A stretch of DNA of 44,738 nt from Bacteroidales bacterium (GTDB lineage Bacteria; Bacteroidota; Bacteroidia; Bacteroidales; PUMT01). A program made the translations under genes and the position numbers. Shown in pieces: positions 35,224 to 44,711 of the stretch. Position 1 is the first letter of the stretch, and each line of letters starts with the position of its first letter. Location of the stretch: NCBI GenBank assembly GCA_007132225.1, contig SLPB01000060.1, forward strand, positions 1-44,738, read 5' to 3'. The notes below the pieces were generated by a model. That model searched no databases. It saw nothing but the letters and a program-made list of their open reading frames with translations, and was not told the DNA's origin.

Positions 35224-35745
35224 TTAGAAAAGCTCCTTTACCTCTTTTTTGATAAAATCAATGGCAACATCGGTAGGTGAGTCGTCTTTATCCATAATTG
35301 ATTCAAGTATAGTCTGACTAAGTTTTATTGAAGGAGAACCGGGTTCAATGCTTTTTGCCGCTTGATTTATAATATTTATAAGACTGGATTTTGCATTTTT
35401 TATGACCTCCCAGCTCTCTCTGCTAACATATATTTGTTGTGAAAGATTGTGTTCAAATTCTGAACGAATAACTGAAAGTAGCTCGGAATGAAGCTTCTGA
35501 CTTGTCATATCCCTCCGGTTTATCCTCATAAGAAGATTGTCGGGCGAAATCCTTTCAAGGAACAACACCAGCCGCTCATAAGCCTGCATCCTTACAGGAA
35601 GTATATATTGATCATTTTGGAGTATCAGGTCAGCTTTTTTTATTTTCAGGCTGGTATCAAGAAATTTTCGTATAAGCAGGTAGGCTGTAATAAAAACAAT
35701 AAGTGCCGGTAATGTGTATTTTAATATTTCAAAAAAGTCTGACAT
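35224..35745 (-). CDS. Conserved Bacteroidota membrane-anchored protein (DUF7935-like)
   Basis: I chose the Met at 35745 (MSDFFEILKYTLPALIVF) over the ORF-track start 18 codons upstream, because this puts the single N-terminal membrane segment at its usual place. The body (about 173 aa in total) holds MQAYERLVLFLERISP and HNLSQQIYVSRESWEVI, which I recall as hallmarks of a Bacteroidota family of unknown function (DUF7935; name from memory). Function is unknown. It is convergent with the beta-barrel gene. Confidence 0.75.
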   Translation of the reverse strand: MSDFFEILKYTLPALIVFITAYLLIRKFLDTSLKIKKADLILQNDQYILPVRMQAYERLVLFLERISPDNLLMRINRRDMTSQKLHSELLSVIRSEFEHNLSQQIYVSRESWEVIKNAKSSLINIINQAAKSIEPGSPSIKLSQTILESIMDKDDSPTDVAIDFIKKEVKELF

Positions 35746-35894
35746 TACTGTTTTGTAAACTTTAATAAATATTCGTTTCAGAATTGCTGCAAGATACAAT
35801 AATTTTCTAATTTTATGATTTCTACTATTTGGGTCTGCTTGCTGGCGGGTTTGTGTTTTTAGTATAAGCTTAATAGTTAATAATCAGGAATTTT

Positions 35895-37088
35895 ATGGAA
35901 AATTTATCGGGAAGGATCAGAAAACTTGCGGACTCGCAGACGATGGCTATGAGCCAGAAAAGTCGTGATTTGCAACGTCAGGGTGTGGATGTTATCAATC
36001 TTAGTGTTGGTGAACCTGACTTTCATACCCCACCACATGTTAAGGAAGCAGCAAAACGAGCTATTGATGATAATTTTTCCTTTTACTCCCCCCTGGCCGG
36101 GTATCCCGATCTGATAGAGGCAATAAGGAAAAAATTTCTCAATGAAAATGATCTTCAATACAATCCTGATAATATCATTGTTTCCAATGGTGCAAAACAT
36201 TCAATAGCCAATGCCCTGATGGTCCTTGTTGATCACGGGGATGAGGTAATTGTTCCTGCTCCTTATTGGGTGAGCTATGTAGAACTTGTGAAACTTGCCG
36301 GGGGCACAAATATAATTATCAATTCTGATATAGAAAATAATTTCAAGATTACTGCCAGCCAGATCGAGGAAGCCATAACCCCGAAAACCAAGTTGCTGCT
36401 TTTGTGTTCACCAAATAATCCTACAGGAACCGTTTACACAAAAGATGAGCTGCGTGAGATTGCAAATGTTATCACAAGATATCCAAACGTTTTTGTGATT
36501 TCAGACGAGATCTATGAACATATTAATTTTACGGGAAAACATGAATCGATTGCAAGTTTCAGTGAGATATTTGACCGGGTTGTTCTTGTAAATGGTGTTT
36601 CAAAGGCATATGCCATGACAGGTTGGCGAATAGGTTATGCTGCAGCTTCCGGATGGATTATAAAAGCTATTGCCAAATTACAGGGACAGTTTACTTCCGG
36701 GGCGTCATCAATTGCACAAAAAGCTGCAACTGCCGCCCTGTGTGGTGATAACTCCTATACTGACAAAATGAGGGAAGCCTTTTTGCGCCGTCGCAATCTT
36801 GTGATGGATCTTGCCGGGAAGATCGAGGGGATGAAAATTGCCAGGCCCGAAGGAGCTTTTTACCTGTTTCCTGATATCAGTGACTATTGTGGACGCAAAT
36901 ATGAAGGGCGATTGATCAGGGATGATAATGATTTTTGCCTTTTCCTGTTGGAAACTGCCCATGTTGCTGCTGTCCCGGGAGAAGCTTTTGGAGCTCCCAG
37001 GCATATACGGATATCTTATGCCGCAAGCGATGCAAGATTGACCGAAGCATTTGAACGCATGGGAAAAGCTTTGGGAAAACTCGAATAA
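35895..37088 (+). CDS. PLP-dependent aminotransferase, aspartate aminotransferase type
   Basis: This 397-aa fold-type I enzyme is of the prokaryotic aspartate aminotransferase I-gamma type. Motifs include NLSVGEPDFHTP near 35-46, CSPNNPTGTVY near 171-181, ISDEIYEHI near 202-210 and the Schiff-base Lys237 in VSKAYAMTGWRIGY. The C-terminal HIRISYAASD holds the carboxylate-binding Arg. It probably interconverts aspartate and glutamate with their oxoacids, though related members use other amino acids. It is cytoplasmic and monocistronic, facing a convergent receiver gene. Confidence 0.93.
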   Translation: MENLSGRIRKLADSQTMAMSQKSRDLQRQGVDVINLSVGEPDFHTPPHVKEAAKRAIDDNFSFYSPLAGYPDLIEAIRKKFLNENDLQYNPDNIIVSNGAKHSIANALMVLVDHGDEVIVPAPYWVSYVELVKLAGGTNIIINSDIENNFKITASQIEEAITPKTKLLLLCSPNNPTGTVYTKDELREIANVITRYPNVFVISDEIYEHINFTGKHESIASFSEIFDRVVLVNGVSKAYAMTGWRIGYAAASGWIIKAIAKLQGQFTSGASSIAQKAATAALCGDNSYTDKMREAFLRRRNLVMDLAGKIEGMKIARPEGAFYLFPDISDYCGRKYEGRLIRDDNDFCLFLLETAHVAAVPGEAFGAPRHIRISYAASDARLTEAFERMGKALGKLE

Positions 37089-37140
37089 TCAGGTTAGGAG
37101 TGCCGCCTCAAAAATTAAGGGTGATGATATAGATACAATA

Positions 37141-37515
37141 CTACTGAAGGATATTTTTAACCTTGGTTACTAGCTCATCGATAATTACCGGTTTATTTAT
37201 ATAATCTATTGCTCCAATTTCAAGTGAGCTCTTCCTGTCAGCGCTGTCTAATTTAGCTGTCAGCATTATTACGGGTATATCAACGGTTTTGTCACTGGAC
37301 TTGATCCTTTTCAGTACCTCAATACCATCCATTCTGGGCATCATAATATCAAGTAAAATAAGATCCGGTTTTTCTGATTCTGTCAGTTTAAGTCCCTCCC
37401 TGCCGCTAAAGGCAACTATAACTTTGTAGTTTTCTTCCTCAAGGATATTTTGAAGAAGCAGGTTATTAACAGATGAATCATCTATTACAAGTATTTTTTT
37501 CTCTTCTCTTGCCAT
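37141..37515 (-). CDS. Single-domain response regulator (CheY-like)
   Basis: This 124-aa protein is a lone receiver: acidic pair Asp12-Asp13 in LVIDDSSVN, phospho-acceptor Asp56 in LILLDIMMPRMDG, Thr in VIMLTAK and Lys108 in DYINKPVI. All catalytic residues are present, so it should be phosphorylatable. No output domain or kinase gene is adjacent; such proteins usually act by protein contact or phosphorelay. It is convergent with the aminotransferase and divergent from the BrkB-family gene. Confidence 0.93.
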   Translation of the reverse strand: MAREEKKILVIDDSSVNNLLLQNILEEENYKVIVAFSGREGLKLTESEKPDLILLDIMMPRMDGIEVLKRIKSSDKTVDIPVIMLTAKLDSADRKSSLEIGAIDYINKPVIIDELVTKVKNILQ

Positions 37516-37668
37516 TATAAAAAGTTTAAAAATAAACGGCTAAACTAATGCCGTGTTATAAGTATGTAAAAACAATTTAATGCACTGCTAACATGCAATA
37601 AACTCAAAATATTCTATAGCCGGAATCATATAATCATTGATTATCCAAACCTAATGATTTTTTACCAA

Positions 37669-37676
37669 TACCTTTG
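37669..37676 (+). promoter_or_regulatory. Possible -7 element of the BrkB-family gene (TACCTTTG)
   Basis: TACCTTTG fits TAnnTTTG and lies 83 nt before the start. No good -33 box is seen at 19 nt spacing. Confidence 0.35.
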
Positions 37677-37759
37677 TTATTTTCCATATAATATTTTCAG
37701 CAGTTATATTATGTTTACAATTCGTGTACATTTACTCAACTTTTCTATAATTAATTAAT

Positions 37760-39094
37760 ATGGTTGATAAAGATAAGATCAATAATGTGATCCGGTTTTT
37801 AAAAAGCGACATCTGGAGGGTGCCTCTGGACGAGCTTTCTCCGGTCAAAGCCTTTTTTATAAGGCAGTTGCAGATTCTTATAGTTGCTGTCAGGGGCCTC
37901 AGTGAAGATAAAATATATTTGCGTGCATCGGCACTGACGTTTTTTACTCTCCTCTCCATTGTTCCCATAATTGCCATGGCTTTTGGGATTGCAACCGGCT
38001 TCGGACTCGAACAATATCTGGAGGAACAACTTGCAAAAGCTTTTGTTGGCAGGGAAGAGGTACTGGAATGGATCATGGAGTTTTCTCATTCATTGCTTGA
38101 AGCAACCAAAGGCGGGTTAATGGCCGGGGTAGGTATCGTGATTCTCTTTTATACTGTGATGAAAGTATTAAATCACATTGAAGAATCGTTCAATGAAATC
38201 TGGCAGATAAGCAGGCATCGAAGCTTTTCCAGGAAATTTGCCGACTATTTTTCCATGATGCTGATTGCACCATTTTTTATAATCCTCTCCAATGTTACAA
38301 CCGTATTTTTATCCACACAAATAGAACAAATTGCAGCACACATGGCTCTCTGGGGCTTATTCAGCCCCGTTCTTTTGACAATTGCAAAATTTGTACCCTA
38401 TATTCTGGTCTGGATACTATTTACTATCCTCTATATGATTATGCCCAATACCAGGGTTAAATTCGGTTCAGCGCTGGTAGCTGGGATAATTGCTGGCACA
38501 ATTTTCCAGCTTGTACAATGGGGATACATTTATTTCCAGGTAGGGGTAGCACGTTATGGGGCTATTTACGGGAGTTTTGCAGCTTTGCCCCTTTTACTTT
38601 TCTGGATGCAAATCAGCTGGGTAGTCGTCTTATTCGGAGCCGAACTTTCATTTGCCAATCAGAATGTTGAACAATATGAGTATGAGACCGAATCCCTTAA
38701 TATGAGTATATATAACCGTCGCCTTATCACTCTTTATATTACTCATTTGCTTGTGAAAAATTTCGAATTCGGAAAACCTCCCTATACAGCGAGACAAATA
38801 AGCAATGAACTTGAAATTCCCATAAGGCTTGTAAGGGAGATTCTTGATGACCTGTCAGCGATCAATATAGTTACTGAAGCCAGAACTGCATATGCAAAGG
38901 AAACAGCTTATCAGCCTGCTATAGATATTAATAAAATAAGTGTAAAATACCTTACTGATAAACTGGACCATAATGGTATGGATGTGCTTGTTGCCAAAAA
39001 AACCGATGAAATCGCAAAGCTTCAGGATATTATGGGATCTTTTAGTAGGGCTGTTGAAAAATGTCCGGAAAATATGCTGATAAAGGACATCTGA
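37760..39094 (+). CDS. YihY/BrkB family membrane protein with C-terminal winged-helix-like region
   Basis: This 444-aa protein has about six membrane segments (roughly residues 50-310) with family motifs such as LRASALTFFTLLSIVPIIAM, YGSFAALPLLLFWMQISW and VVLFGAELSFANQ. After about 320 there is a soluble tail with YTARQISNELEIPIRLVREI, resembling a winged helix of the Rrf2/MarR kind. This long form is known in the family. The transported substrate is unknown and its old RNase BN label is not supported. It is convergent with the tolC-type gene, 8 bp apart. Confidence 0.9.
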   Translation: MVDKDKINNVIRFLKSDIWRVPLDELSPVKAFFIRQLQILIVAVRGLSEDKIYLRASALTFFTLLSIVPIIAMAFGIATGFGLEQYLEEQLAKAFVGREEVLEWIMEFSHSLLEATKGGLMAGVGIVILFYTVMKVLNHIEESFNEIWQISRHRSFSRKFADYFSMMLIAPFFIILSNVTTVFLSTQIEQIAAHMALWGLFSPVLLTIAKFVPYILVWILFTILYMIMPNTRVKFGSALVAGIIAGTIFQLVQWGYIYFQVGVARYGAIYGSFAALPLLLFWMQISWVVVLFGAELSFANQNVEQYEYETESLNMSIYNRRLITLYITHLLVKNFEFGKPPYTARQISNELEIPIRLVREILDDLSAINIVTEARTAYAKETAYQPAIDINKISVKYLTDKLDHNGMDVLVAKKTDEIAKLQDIMGSFSRAVEKCPENMLIKDI

Positions 39095-39102
39095 TTTCCG
39101 GA

Positions 39103-40380
39103 TCATATATATTCCATGATCCGGCCTGAGATCTGCAAAAGGGAAATCTCAGCCAGCTTGGTTTGATATTGTATAGATAAAAGTCTCTCCTCAGCTTCCA
39201 GCAGGCTTTGCTGTACCTCACGCAGTTCAATACCTGCCAATGCACCAAGTCTATATCGTTCAAATGCAATATCCATGTTTTCCCTGGCAGTTTCCAGGTT
39301 TTCATATTCCATTTTAAGCAATATGAGGTTGTTTTCATAGGATCTGAATATGGTAACCAGGTCGGCCTTTACTTCCTGCAATACCTGCTGGTAAGAAAGC
39401 TCCCTGCTTTCTATCTCTATTTCCGCATTGGCCAGTTCTCTTCGACGGTTAAAACCATCGAAAAGGTTGATGCCTAAAGTAAGACCATAATTACTTCCAA
39501 GGGTTTCCTGGCTGGGTACAGTTCCGGCCTGTGATGTATTGACCCTGTATCCATAACCGGCATTTAAATTAACATAGGGGTAAGTACGGGATTCGATAAT
39601 CTTCCTGTCGTATTCTGATATGGCCTGATTGCCCGAGGAAATAAGCAGGTTCGTATTTTGCTCCACTGTAAGAGTATAGAGTTCTTCATAGGTAAGATTA
39701 TTGTTCACTATTATTGAAGTATCCGCTGCACCTGTAAGCACCTCGAAGTCGTCAGCCCCGATAAGCTCGTTCAATCTTATCTTCGATGCCCGGAGGACTT
39801 CATGCTGTCTTGCAAGCCTTGAGCTGTCAGCATTAAGAAATACTCTTGACTGGAGCATCTGCAGTCGGGATCCCGAACCTATCTGGTATCTTTCCTCGTC
39901 AATCCTGTACCTTTCCCTTGACAGGGATACGGCGTACTCCAGGTTGTTCAGCTGCCGGCTCTGCTGGATGAGATTATAATATTCACTTGCCGTTTGTGCT
40001 ATGAAGCGTTCCAGGGCAAGCCTGGTACTTAATTCTCCCAGGTATTTCAGCTCTTCAAGTCTGCTATAGGTAGTCTTTACCCTGAACCCGCTAAACAGGT
40101 TCCAGTGCAAATCCAGTCCTGCATTTGTTGTGGCATTATATATACCGGTACTGCTTCTTGTATGCCTGGTGCTGAGATCAATCACCGGCAAAAACCCGGC
40201 ATTGCCGCGAGTAAAGTTATTTTCGGTAATCTCCTGACTGTTACGGGCAATTTGCAGGGAATAATTTCTTTCAAGGCCTTCTCTTAAAAATTCACTCAGT
40301 TCATATTTTTCCTGTCCACCGACATCTATTATATTAATCAGTATGACCAGGTTAAGCAGCAGCGGTTGAAGTAGCTTCAT
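39103..40380 (-). CDS. TolC family outer membrane efflux protein
   Basis: I chose the ATG at 40380 (MKLLQPLLLNLVILINII), which begins a signal peptide, instead of the ORF-track start at 40434. The protein is about 425 aa with two long alpha-helical coiled-coil repeats typical of TolC/OprM, including YRLGALAGIELREVQQSLLE near the end. It forms the outer membrane channel of the RND system. It overlaps the end of the pump gene by 29 bp, so it is the third gene of the operon. Confidence 0.92.
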   Translation of the reverse strand: MKLLQPLLLNLVILINIIDVGGQEKYELSEFLREGLERNYSLQIARNSQEITENNFTRGNAGFLPVIDLSTRHTRSSTGIYNATTNAGLDLHWNLFSGFRVKTTYSRLEELKYLGELSTRLALERFIAQTASEYYNLIQQSRQLNNLEYAVSLSRERYRIDEERYQIGSGSRLQMLQSRVFLNADSSRLARQHEVLRASKIRLNELIGADDFEVLTGAADTSIIVNNNLTYEELYTLTVEQNTNLLISSGNQAISEYDRKIIESRTYPYVNLNAGYGYRVNTSQAGTVPSQETLGSNYGLTLGINLFDGFNRRRELANAEIEIESRELSYQQVLQEVKADLVTIFRSYENNLILLKMEYENLETARENMDIAFERYRLGALAGIELREVQQSLLEAEERLLSIQYQTKLAEISLLQISGRIMEYI

Positions 40381-43300
40381 TTTCTTTTGACTTTGTTTCA
40401 CTTGATACGTATGTGTAAATTGCCGGCACCACATAAAGGGTAAGGAATGTTGAAACCAGGAGGCCCCCGATCACAGCTACACCCATTGCTATCCTGCTCT
40501 GGGCACCTTCACCCAGGCCCAGGGTAAGAGGAGCGATCCCAAGTATGGTGGATATACTTACCATCATGATGGGCCTGAATCTTGCAGCGGCAGCATACTT
40601 AATGGCCTCCATTTTTTTCATGCCCGCTCTCTTCCTCTGGTTGGCAAATTCTACCAAAAGAATGCCGTTTTTGGATACAAGCCCTATAAGCATAATTATA
40701 CCTATCTGACTGAATATATTCATGGTTATATTGAAATACCACATAAATATAAGGGCACCGGTAAGTGCCAGAGGCACCGTCATCATAACAATAAGGGGAT
40801 CCTTGAAACTCTCAAATTGTGCCGCAAGTACAAGGAAGATTAAAATCAGTGCAAGCACGAAAGCAAAAAGAAGGCTTGATGCGCTTTCGCGGAAATCTTT
40901 GGAGTCGCCGGCCAGGGCGGTCCGGAATGTGTCGTCAAGCACCTCGTCGGATATCCTGTCCATTTCATCCAGCGCCAGGCCTATGGTCCACCCGTCAGCC
41001 AGTCCCGCAGAAACTGTTGCAGAAACGAATCGGTTGTAACGGTACAGTTGGGGAGGTGCGGTTGCTTCTGTAAGGGTAACAAGATTGTCAAGCTGGATCA
41101 TTTCTCCGGAGTTGCTTCTTACATAAAGAGACTTAAGGTCCAGTGGTTTGTTCCTGTCTTCCCTCTGCATCTCACCAAGTATCTGGTATTGTTTTCCATT
41201 CATGAAAAAATACCCGAATCGTTGTCCGCTTAGAGCAAGTTGAAGTGTTTGACCTATATCCTGTGTGGAAACCCCCATGAGAACGGCTTTTTCCCTGTTC
41301 AGATGGATACGCAGCTCAGGTCTTGTAAATTTCAGGTTTACATCGGCCATCTGGAAAGCCGGACTTTCATTTACCTTATCCATAAACTCAGGAAGTACTT
41401 CCCTGAGCTTTTCAATGCTTGTGGCCTGGAGTACATACTGCACGGGCAGACCGGACCGGCGTCCGCCGAAAGTTGATTGCTGCATCACCCTGGCCATTCC
41501 CCTGGTTTTGTTGCGTGCTTCTGCCGACAGATCCCTGGCAATTTCCATCTGGCTCCTGTCCCGTTCACCGGGAGAGTTTAACAGGACGCGGACAAAGCTC
41601 CAGCTGCCCCGTGTTAGTGCCAGTATACCCCTGCGCTCACTCTCGGGAACGACTTCCCTGGCCATTTCTGCTATCTCTTCGTTGTAATCGAGGGACATTT
41701 CATAAGTGGCGCCTTCCGGCATGGATATATTGACAATTACCTGGGAACGGTCTTCCAGGGGTGCCATTTCGGAAGGTATAACAACCCAGAGCAGGGCTAT
41801 CAATACAACAGATCCTCCAATAATAAGGAAAGTAACACGGCGGTTTTCCAGAAACGTACCGAGTGAATTTTGATACTTGTCGTTAAGATTGTTGAAAAAC
41901 CTTTCGGTGGACTGGTAAAATTTTCCATGTTGTTTTTTTCGAGGCTTCAGTAATTTTGTTGCCAGCATAGGGGTGAAGGAGAGGGCTGCAAAAGATGATA
42001 TTGCAACTGCACCTGCTATTACTATACTGAATTCCCTGAACAGCCTTCCGGTCATTCCCTCCATAAAAACAATGGGAAAGAAAACGGCTATAAGTGTAAT
42101 GGTGGTTGCGATAATGGCAAAAAAGATCTCTTTTGAGCCCTCCAGTCCGGCCTGAACCGGTTGCATACCTTTCTCTATCTTGGTGTATATATTCTCCATC
42201 ATCACAATGGCATCATCAACCACCAGTCCGATTGCAAGGACAATAGCGAGCAAAGTGAGCACATTGATCGAAAAGTCAGCCAGGTACATAATAAAAAATG
42301 AACCTATCAGCGAAACCGGAATAACAAGGATTGGTATGAGTGTTGTCCGCCAGTCCCTTAAAAAGAAGAAAATAACCAGTACAACCAGGAAAAATGCTAT
42401 GAATATTGTATTACGCACTTCGGTTATGGATGAACGGATAAACTGGGTGTTGTCAAATCCGATATCGATAATGACATCATCAGGAAGATCTCTTTCCATC
42501 ATTGCGAGCCGCCTGTAAACTTCATCGGCAATTTCTATATGATTGGAGCCCGGCTGAGGCACGATTGCCGTTCCCACCATTGGAATGTCATCTCTTTTCA
42601 TCATTCCCCTTATGTCTTCCGGGCCAAGCTCCGCGCGTCCAACATCGGAAAACCTTACGACCTGGTCGCCAGACTGGTGTATGATCATGTCGTTGAATTC
42701 ACGGGGACTGGACATCAGTCCGAGTGTCCGAATAGTAAGTTCTGTTGTATTTCCCTCAATACTGCCTGCGGGCAGTTCCACATTTTCTCGCTGTATTGCA
42801 TTTCTTACATCCAGGGGAGTCAGACCATAACCTGCCAGTTTAACCGGATCAAGCCAGAGCCTCATTGCCCATCGTTTTTCACCCCATATCAGGACTGCAC
42901 TTACCCCGTCAATGGTCTGTAACTGCTCCTTGATAGTCAGATCTGCTATTTCTGAAAGTTCGAGCAATGATCGTTCTGCACTCTGAACATTAATGAACAT
43001 TATGGGACTTGCGTCAGCATCTGCCTTGGACACTACAGGCGGATCGGAGTCACGTGGTAATCTGCGCTGTGCCTGGGCAACCTTGTCCCGCACGTCGTTG
43101 GCAGCAGTTTCCATATCTACACTGAGCTCAAACTCCACGGTGATATTGCTTCTGCCCTGACTGCTGGTACTGGTTAAGGAGCGGATGCCGGGAACGGCGT
43201 TTATAGACTGCTCAAGAGGCTCGGTTATCTGTGTTTCTATAACATCAGAATTGGCACCGGGATATGTTGCCCTCACATTTATTATGGGCGGATCAACACT

Positions 43301-43414
43301 TGGAAACTCCCGCACACCTAAAAATGTCATGCCTATAACTCCGAAAATAATTATCAGTATTATAAATACTGAAGCAAGTACCGGTCTTTTTATGCTTAAA
43401 GATGACAGGCTCAT
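40352..43414 (-). CDS. RND efflux pump permease (AcrB/HAE1 type)
   Basis: This 1020-aa inner membrane pump begins SLSIKRPVLASVFIILIIIF and has the usual twelve-helix layout with two large periplasmic loops. The proton-relay Asp pair is in GLVVDDAIVMMENIY near residue 405. EFPSVDPPIINVRATYPGA near 33-51 is typical of this Bacteroidota subtype. It likely exports drugs or bile-like compounds with the adaptor and TolC partner in the same operon. The adaptor gene ends 12 bp upstream. Confidence 0.95.
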   Translation of the reverse strand: MSLSSLSIKRPVLASVFIILIIIFGVIGMTFLGVREFPSVDPPIINVRATYPGANSDVIETQITEPLEQSINAVPGIRSLTSTSSQGRSNITVEFELSVDMETAANDVRDKVAQAQRRLPRDSDPPVVSKADADASPIMFINVQSAERSLLELSEIADLTIKEQLQTIDGVSAVLIWGEKRWAMRLWLDPVKLAGYGLTPLDVRNAIQRENVELPAGSIEGNTTELTIRTLGLMSSPREFNDMIIHQSGDQVVRFSDVGRAELGPEDIRGMMKRDDIPMVGTAIVPQPGSNHIEIADEVYRRLAMMERDLPDDVIIDIGFDNTQFIRSSITEVRNTIFIAFFLVVLVIFFFLRDWRTTLIPILVIPVSLIGSFFIMYLADFSINVLTLLAIVLAIGLVVDDAIVMMENIYTKIEKGMQPVQAGLEGSKEIFFAIIATTITLIAVFFPIVFMEGMTGRLFREFSIVIAGAVAISSFAALSFTPMLATKLLKPRKKQHGKFYQSTERFFNNLNDKYQNSLGTFLENRRVTFLIIGGSVVLIALLWVVIPSEMAPLEDRSQVIVNISMPEGATYEMSLDYNEEIAEMAREVVPESERRGILALTRGSWSFVRVLLNSPGERDRSQMEIARDLSAEARNKTRGMARVMQQSTFGGRRSGLPVQYVLQATSIEKLREVLPEFMDKVNESPAFQMADVNLKFTRPELRIHLNREKAVLMGVSTQDIGQTLQLALSGQRFGYFFMNGKQYQILGEMQREDRNKPLDLKSLYVRSNSGEMIQLDNLVTLTEATAPPQLYRYNRFVSATVSAGLADGWTIGLALDEMDRISDEVLDDTFRTALAGDSKDFRESASSLLFAFVLALILIFLVLAAQFESFKDPLIVMMTVPLALTGALIFMWYFNITMNIFSQIGIIMLIGLVSKNGILLVEFANQRKRAGMKKMEAIKYAAAARFRPIMMVSISTILGIAPLTLGLGEGAQSRIAMGVAVIGGLLVSTFLTLYVVPAIYTYVSSETKSKENEATSTAAA

Positions 43415-43426
43415 TTTATTTTCTTT

Positions 43427-44530
43427 TTAGTGGCCGTTTTGGTTATACTGGTAAATTATAACGGGCATGTTTGGCCGGAGCTGCATTACCCCTGAGGTAA
43501 GAAGGGTATCACCAAACTCAAGTCCCCTGGTAATCTCAATAAGCGATTCGGTGCGAAGCCCGATTGTTACATATTGAGGTTGGGCATTTCCGGATCGGTA
43601 GACAAATACTTTCTCACCCTCCATTTCAGGAATAATAGCCTCTGTGGGAACAGCAATTGCATTATTTGTCTCCGATAACTGGAGGCTAATGCCGGCAAAA
43701 CGCCCGGGTTGCAATTCTTCATTAGTATTTGGATAGCGTGCTCTCACAATAACAGTGCGTGTTCCCACATCAATTTTAGGTTCAACTGCATAAACCCTGG
43801 CATTGAAAGTATCGGCAATACCATCAACCCTGAAATCAATGGGGAAGCCGGGCGCAATCTCACCGGAATAACGTTCGGGTACTGAGAACTCAATTTTCAG
43901 TGGCCTGTTTTTTACCAGCCGGGCGATTTTTGTATTAGGATTGACATAGCTACCCTCACTTAAGCGTCTTAGTCCGACAACGCCATCAAAAGGAGCTCTG
44001 AGCTCGGTTTCAGCTATCCTTGCTTCAATAAGGGCAATGTCAGCCTCGATTACCTGTAGTTCAGTAACTACCTGGTCATATGCTTCCTGGCTGATAGCAT
44101 CTCTTTCAAGAAGGCTTCGCTGCCTGAACTCTCTTTGCTCCACCATTCTTTTCTGAGCTTCCAGCTTTTGTAACTGAGCCTGGAGCGGACGGTCATTTAT
44201 CCTGGCCATGAGCTGACCTTTTTTTACATGGCTGCCTTCATCAAAGTGAATTTCTACAATTCTTCCCGATGTTTCAAAAGAAAGATCTGTTTCTTCATCC
44301 GCCATAAGTGTGCCGGTGCTGTTTATCATTTCACTCAGATGCTGGGGAGTAATGACCATACCCTGTACATTAAGGGCCCGCGGACCTTCTTGCCGGGCGG
44401 GGTTGCCCGCGAGGGATGAATTACCGCTGTTGCCAAAAAGAGGTTTTATCTTGGGATAAAGAATAACTCCCAGTATAGCTATAGAGATAAATATATAAAA
44501 AACTACTCTTGTCTTTTTTCTTGTTGTCAT
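43427..44530 (-). CDS. RND efflux periplasmic adaptor (membrane fusion protein)
   Basis: This 367-aa protein has an N-terminal membrane anchor (about residues 8-28), a lipoyl-type domain split around a coiled-coil hairpin (AQKRMVEQREFRQRSLLERD to ADIALIEARIAETE), and RAPFDGVVGLRRLSEGSYV after it. Beta-barrel and membrane-proximal domains follow. It links the RND pump to the TolC channel. It is the first gene of the minus-strand operon adaptor-pump-TolC. No TetR-type regulator is in the window; one might lie beyond the right edge. Confidence 0.94.
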   Translation of the reverse strand: MTTRKKTRVVFYIFISIAILGVILYPKIKPLFGNSGNSSLAGNPARQEGPRALNVQGMVITPQHLSEMINSTGTLMADEETDLSFETSGRIVEIHFDEGSHVKKGQLMARINDRPLQAQLQKLEAQKRMVEQREFRQRSLLERDAISQEAYDQVVTELQVIEADIALIEARIAETELRAPFDGVVGLRRLSEGSYVNPNTKIARLVKNRPLKIEFSVPERYSGEIAPGFPIDFRVDGIADTFNARVYAVEPKIDVGTRTVIVRARYPNTNEELQPGRFAGISLQLSETNNAIAVPTEAIIPEMEGEKVFVYRSGNAQPQYVTIGLRTESLIEITRGLEFGDTLLTSGVMQLRPNMPVIIYQYNQNGH

Positions 44531-44595
44531 TTAACCTGCAATAATGATTTGTAATATAACTGTTGCAATTTTAATATCATGTTTGAGCTATTATT

Positions 44596-44659
44596 CCATG
44601 AAACCCGCATCAGCCTTCGGCAGACAAAATAACATGAACAAACCATGCGGGTTCCATGG
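44596..44659. repeat. 15-bp imperfect inverted repeat upstream of the RND operon
   Basis: CCATGAAACCCGCAT (44596-44610) and ATGCGGGTTCCATGG (44645-44659) match at 14 of 15 positions as reverse complements, with a 34-nt spacer. It lies 66-129 bp upstream of the adaptor start. It could be an operator, an attenuator hairpin, a terminator of an unseen gene, or the end of a small repeat element. Confidence 0.8.
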
Positions 44660-44711
44660 ATTGAAAAGTAAAATATCCGAATCATGAATTGGTAACACAT
44701 TGTTAAACAAA

